This document shows positions 61,803-64,000 of a DNA stretch of 64,000 nucleotides, piece by piece (positions within the stretch are counted from its first letter, which is position 1; each line of letters begins with the position of its first letter). The notes beneath the pieces are model-generated. The model worked only from the letters and a program-made list of their open reading frames with translations, made no database searches and was not told the origin of the DNA. The position numbers and the translations under genes were made by a program. The stretch comes from Rhizobium sp. Root708 (GTDB taxonomy: Bacteria; Pseudomonadota; Alphaproteobacteria; Rhizobiales; Rhizobiaceae), in NCBI RefSeq assembly GCF_001429725.1, contig NZ_LMHV01000043.1, forward strand, positions 741,577-805,576, in the 5' to 3' direction.

Positions 61803-62693
61803 CTACGATTTCAGATATTGCCTTGCTGCATAGAGCGCGATCGCGGCGGCGTTCGACACATTCAGGGATTTGATCTCGCCTGGCATATCGAGGCGGGCGA
61901 GGGCATTGACGGTCTCACGCGTCTTTTGCCGAAGCCCTTTGCCTTCCGCGCCAAGCACCAGGGCAACCTTGTCGCCGGCAAAGGTGCCTTCGAGCGGCGC
62001 AGGCCCTTCCGAATCGAGGCCGATCGTCGAAAAGCCTAGCTTGTTCAGTTCACCCAGCGCGTCGGCGAGGTTGGTGATCTGGATGTAAGGAATAAGTTCG
62101 AGCGCCCCGGAGGCTGACTTTGCGAGCACGCCTGATTCGGTCGGGCTGTGGCGCTGCGTGGTGATGACAGCGCCGGCATTGAAGGCGACGGCCGAACGCA
62201 TGATGGCGCCGACATTGTGCGGATCGGTGACCTGATCGAGCACCAGGATCAGCGGGCTGTCCTTCAGAGCTTCGAGGCGACGCACCGGCAACGGCCGCGT
62301 TTCCAGCATCACGCCCTGGTGGATGGCGTCGGGGCCGAGCACCTTGTCGATATCCTGCGGTGAAACCATCTCGACCGGAATGCGCAGGGCCTCCACGTCG
62401 ATCTCAAGACGCGCCAGAGCATTCTGCGTTACCGACAGCTTGATCTTCTTGCGCTCCTTGTTCTCAAGCGCGGCGCGCACCGTGTGCAGGCCGTAGAGAT
62501 AGACCTGGTCGGGTGCCAGGGCTGGCGGCTTCCAGTCATCGCCGCCACGCTTGCGCTTCTGGAAGCCAGGGGTTGGAATTTCGCCGCGTTCGCGTTTGTT
62601 GTCGCGATGCGCACGACGCAAAGTGGCGTAGTGCGTGTCCTTGGCGGATTTGTCGTCTGCGGGCGGGCCGCCGGTTTTGTTATCTTTGCTCAT
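61803..62693 (-). CDS. rlmB: 23S rRNA (guanosine-2'-O)-methyltransferase RlmB (TrmH family)
   Basis: 296 residues. The N-terminal ~60 residues are charged and disordered. A substrate-binding domain follows (about 68-140, YLYGLHTVRAALENKERK), then the SPOUT knot domain (about 145-295) with LDQVTDPHNVGAIMRSAVAF, LVLGAEGKGLRQKTRETV and SLNVSNAAAIALYAA. Methylates G2251 of 23S rRNA in E. coli. Confidence 0.9.
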   Translation of the reverse strand: MSKDNKTGGPPADDKSAKDTHYATLRRAHRDNKRERGEIPTPGFQKRKRGGDDWKPPALAPDQVYLYGLHTVRAALENKERKKIKLSVTQNALARLEIDVEALRIPVEMVSPQDIDKVLGPDAIHQGVMLETRPLPVRRLEALKDSPLILVLDQVTDPHNVGAIMRSAVAFNAGAVITTQRHSPTESGVLAKSASGALELIPYIQITNLADALGELNKLGFSTIGLDSEGPAPLEGTFAGDKVALVLGAEGKGLRQKTRETVNALARLDMPGEIKSLNVSNAAAIALYAARQYLKS

Positions 62694-62796
62694 GCCGCTT
62701 TATAACGGTGGCGCTTGTCTCCGCATAGGATTTCTTTAGGCACAGGGGCTTTCCATCGCCGATGACATTTTTCACATATTTTCCATCGTCATCGTG

Positions 62797-62825
62797 TTGA
62801 CATGAGGAATTCGTCCGGTCATATA
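62797..62825 (+). promoter_or_regulatory. Promoter of the tRNA-Tyr/tRNA-Gly unit
   Basis: TTGACA (62797-62802) and CATATA (62820-62825) with a 17-base spacer, about 75 bases before tRNA-Tyr. This fits the strong housekeeping promoter type of rhizobia. Confidence 0.7.
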
Positions 62826-62898
62826 CGCGGCGCAGACCGAGGGGCGGCAACGCTTCGAAAGTCTAGCAGACTTGGTCTAACGATCCGGACGAAAAACT

Positions 62899-62983
62899 GG
62901 AGAGATGCCCGAGTGGTTAAAGGGGACGGACTGTAAATCCGTTGGCTCAGCCTACGTTGGTTCAAATCCAACTCTCTCCACCA
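62899..62983 (+). tRNA. tRNA-Tyr (GTA)
   Basis: 85 bases with the long variable arm of type II tRNAs and encoded CCA. Acceptor GGAGAGA/TCTCTCC; anticodon GTA at 62933-62935 between ACGGA and TCCGT. Confidence 0.95.
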
Positions 62984-63008
62984 TTCGTCCTCGGATCGGA
63001 CCAGCCCC

Positions 63009-63082
63009 GCGGGTATAGCTCAATGGTAGAGCAGCAGCCTTCCAAGCTGAATACGCGGGTTCGATTCCCGCTACCCGCTCCA
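63009..63082 (+). tRNA. tRNA-Gly (TCC)
   Basis: 74 bases with encoded CCA; acceptor GCGGGTA/TACCCGC, anticodon TCC at 63041-63043. It follows tRNA-Tyr by 25 bases, so the two are one transcript. Confidence 0.95.
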
Positions 63083-63129
63083 GATTTTCCGACACCTCTC
63101 TAAAACAGTCACGTTATCTTTGTGCGCTT

Positions 63130-63639
63130 CTAGCCCCAGAGAAGAATGAATGGCGAAGCGACCGCGATGATGCCGGCGATCGTCCACCTCTTGTTTCCGT
63201 AAGTGCTGAGGTCCTCCCTCGAAAGCCATTTGCGAACGGCAACGAAGCCGATCGCGATGATCGCGCTGTAGACGATCGCCCGCAGCAGGATGGACCAGCC
63301 GCCGCCGAAAAGCCCGATGGCAATTCCGAAGCCGGTGAGCGCGCCGAGAATGCCGTACCCGACGTCGAACATCAGCGTGGTCGTTGCCGAAAGCGGTGTC
63401 AGCACTTTCGGGAAGGCGATGGCAACGGCCGCCGTCAGCAGCCATATGGCGACGATCGCCTGCAGCGTCGACGAGCTGACGATGGATGTCGCCAAGGCCG
63501 GAAGACGCTCGGGCGAGGAGAGGCGGAGGATCTGCGCGACCCAGTCGATCGCAGCGGCAAGTATCCACAGTACAAATGCGCAGGCGGCAAAAATCAGAAA
63601 GTTGCTTACCGATCTCTTGGCAATTTCCTTGGGTTCCAT
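63130..63639 (-). CDS. Small multi-span membrane protein of unknown function
   Basis: 169 residues with about four hydrophobic segments, for example NFLIFAACAFVLWILAAAID and GYGILGALTGFGIAIGLFGG. Basic, soluble start (MEPKEIAKRS). GGAG lies about 9 bases before ATG 63639; the longer upstream frame is not credible. It sits on the opposite strand between tRNA-Gly and tuf, an unusual place, and is probably an insertion specific to some lineages. Confidence 0.65.
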   Translation of the reverse strand: MEPKEIAKRSVSNFLIFAACAFVLWILAAAIDWVAQILRLSSPERLPALATSIVSSSTLQAIVAIWLLTAAVAIAFPKVLTPLSATTTLMFDVGYGILGALTGFGIAIGLFGGGWSILLRAIVYSAIIAIGFVAVRKWLSREDLSTYGNKRWTIAGIIAVASPFILLWG

Positions 63640-63904
63640 GCTTTGTCTCCAAAACAACGCTTTAGTATCAGGGCAGCCGAGGAAGTAGTAGCACATCCCA
63701 GGTGGCCGACGCCCGTTTTTCGAGAACATATCGACGCTGCGATTTGTGATGGATATTGCCGATTGCCTGCCCCCGTCCCATATGCGCCGGCAGGCTAGGA
63801 ATACGGTCCGCAATTAGGTCTTGCGCAATTTCCCCGAAAGCCTTAAACGGCGGCACTAAACCGGTTCGCCGGGGTCATCCATTTCGTTCACAGGAAGCAT
63901 TCAA

Positions 63905-64000
63905 ATGGCAAAGAGTAAGTTTGAGCGCAACAAGCCGCACGTTAACATCGGCACGATCGGCCACGTTGACCACGGCAAGACGTCTCTGACGGCAGCGATC
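63905..64000 (+). CDS. tuf: Elongation factor Tu (partial, 5' end)
   Basis: The first 32 codons are present, cut by the window edge. [20 protein letters not shown] and the P-loop GHVDHGKT identify EF-Tu. The context after tRNA-Tyr and tRNA-Gly suggests the second tuf copy, upstream of tRNA-Trp-secE-nusG, rather than the fusA-linked one. Confidence 0.92.

Overview
The window reads as a continuous stretch of an alphaproteobacterial chromosome, almost certainly from the Rhizobiaceae (Rhizobium/Agrobacterium/Sinorhizobium group). The evidence is high GC with strong GC3 in nearly all genes and family-typical content: an LdtR/LdtP pair, an alphaproteobacterial RNase E with an interrupted S1 domain, a Mg-type HemB, a K+-independent H+-pyrophosphatase, MerR next to ihfA, ctaA, and a tRNA-Tyr/tRNA-Gly/tuf end. 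No species can be named from sequence alone. No CRISPR array, intact insertion sequence, prophage or rRNA operon was seen.

Layout. 1-9.3 kb is accessory and metabolic: a YdeI-like protein, a TetA-like MFS pump, a DUF1254 exported protein, a phytase-like exported esterase, a membrane class III cyclase, RNase D and a Tat-exported multicopper oxidase. 9.5-17 kb holds aspS, a serine hydrolase divergent from a TetR regulator across a perfect inverted repeat, an exported protein of unknown role, and parC. 17.1-21.6 kb holds an SRPBCC protein, a DMT permease, a leucyl/arginyl-protein transferase, an RDD protein, hemB and a small membrane protein. 21.7-24 kb is the LdtR/LdtP envelope-stress pair. 24.1-28.9 kb is a one-carbon, nucleotide and riboflavin block (glyA-nrdR-ribD-ribE, then ribH-nusB). 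29.1-36.5 kb holds hppA, a BamE-like lipoprotein, a cytochrome bc1 chaperone, DUF177, plsX, fabH, ihfA and a MerR regulator. 36.6-39.4 kb holds small genes around tRNA-Pro, with a decayed GGDEF fragment in an AT-rich patch. 39.5-47.7 kb is a surface-polysaccharide cluster. 47.8-58.5 kb is housekeeping: ctaA, rne, an amidase, PBP1A and prfB with its programmed frameshift. 58.5-64 kb holds nadK, a partial tRNA-Thr copy about 1 kb from the intact tRNA-Thr, several very small membrane or exported genes, a double-Inh-domain protein, rlmB, tRNA-Tyr, tRNA-Gly and the start of tuf.

The most coherent system is the polysaccharide cluster. It has an initiating phosphoglycosyltransferase, a GT4 glycosyltransferase, a Wzy/ligase-type membrane protein and a Wza-type export lipoprotein on one strand. 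A Wzz/BY-kinase-like protein with a destroyed P-loop is divergent, and a FemAB/GNAT-like acyltransferase converges on it. The content resembles the unipolar polysaccharide (upp) adhesin loci of Agrobacterium and Sinorhizobium; this is inferred from content only. Other points of interest are the tRNA-Thr fragment, the GGDEF remnant, a Gln at the quinolone-resistance Ser position of ParC, an SPY rather than SPF tripeptide in RF2, and structured leaders or operators upstream of several genes. I did not find a clearly new multi-gene system.
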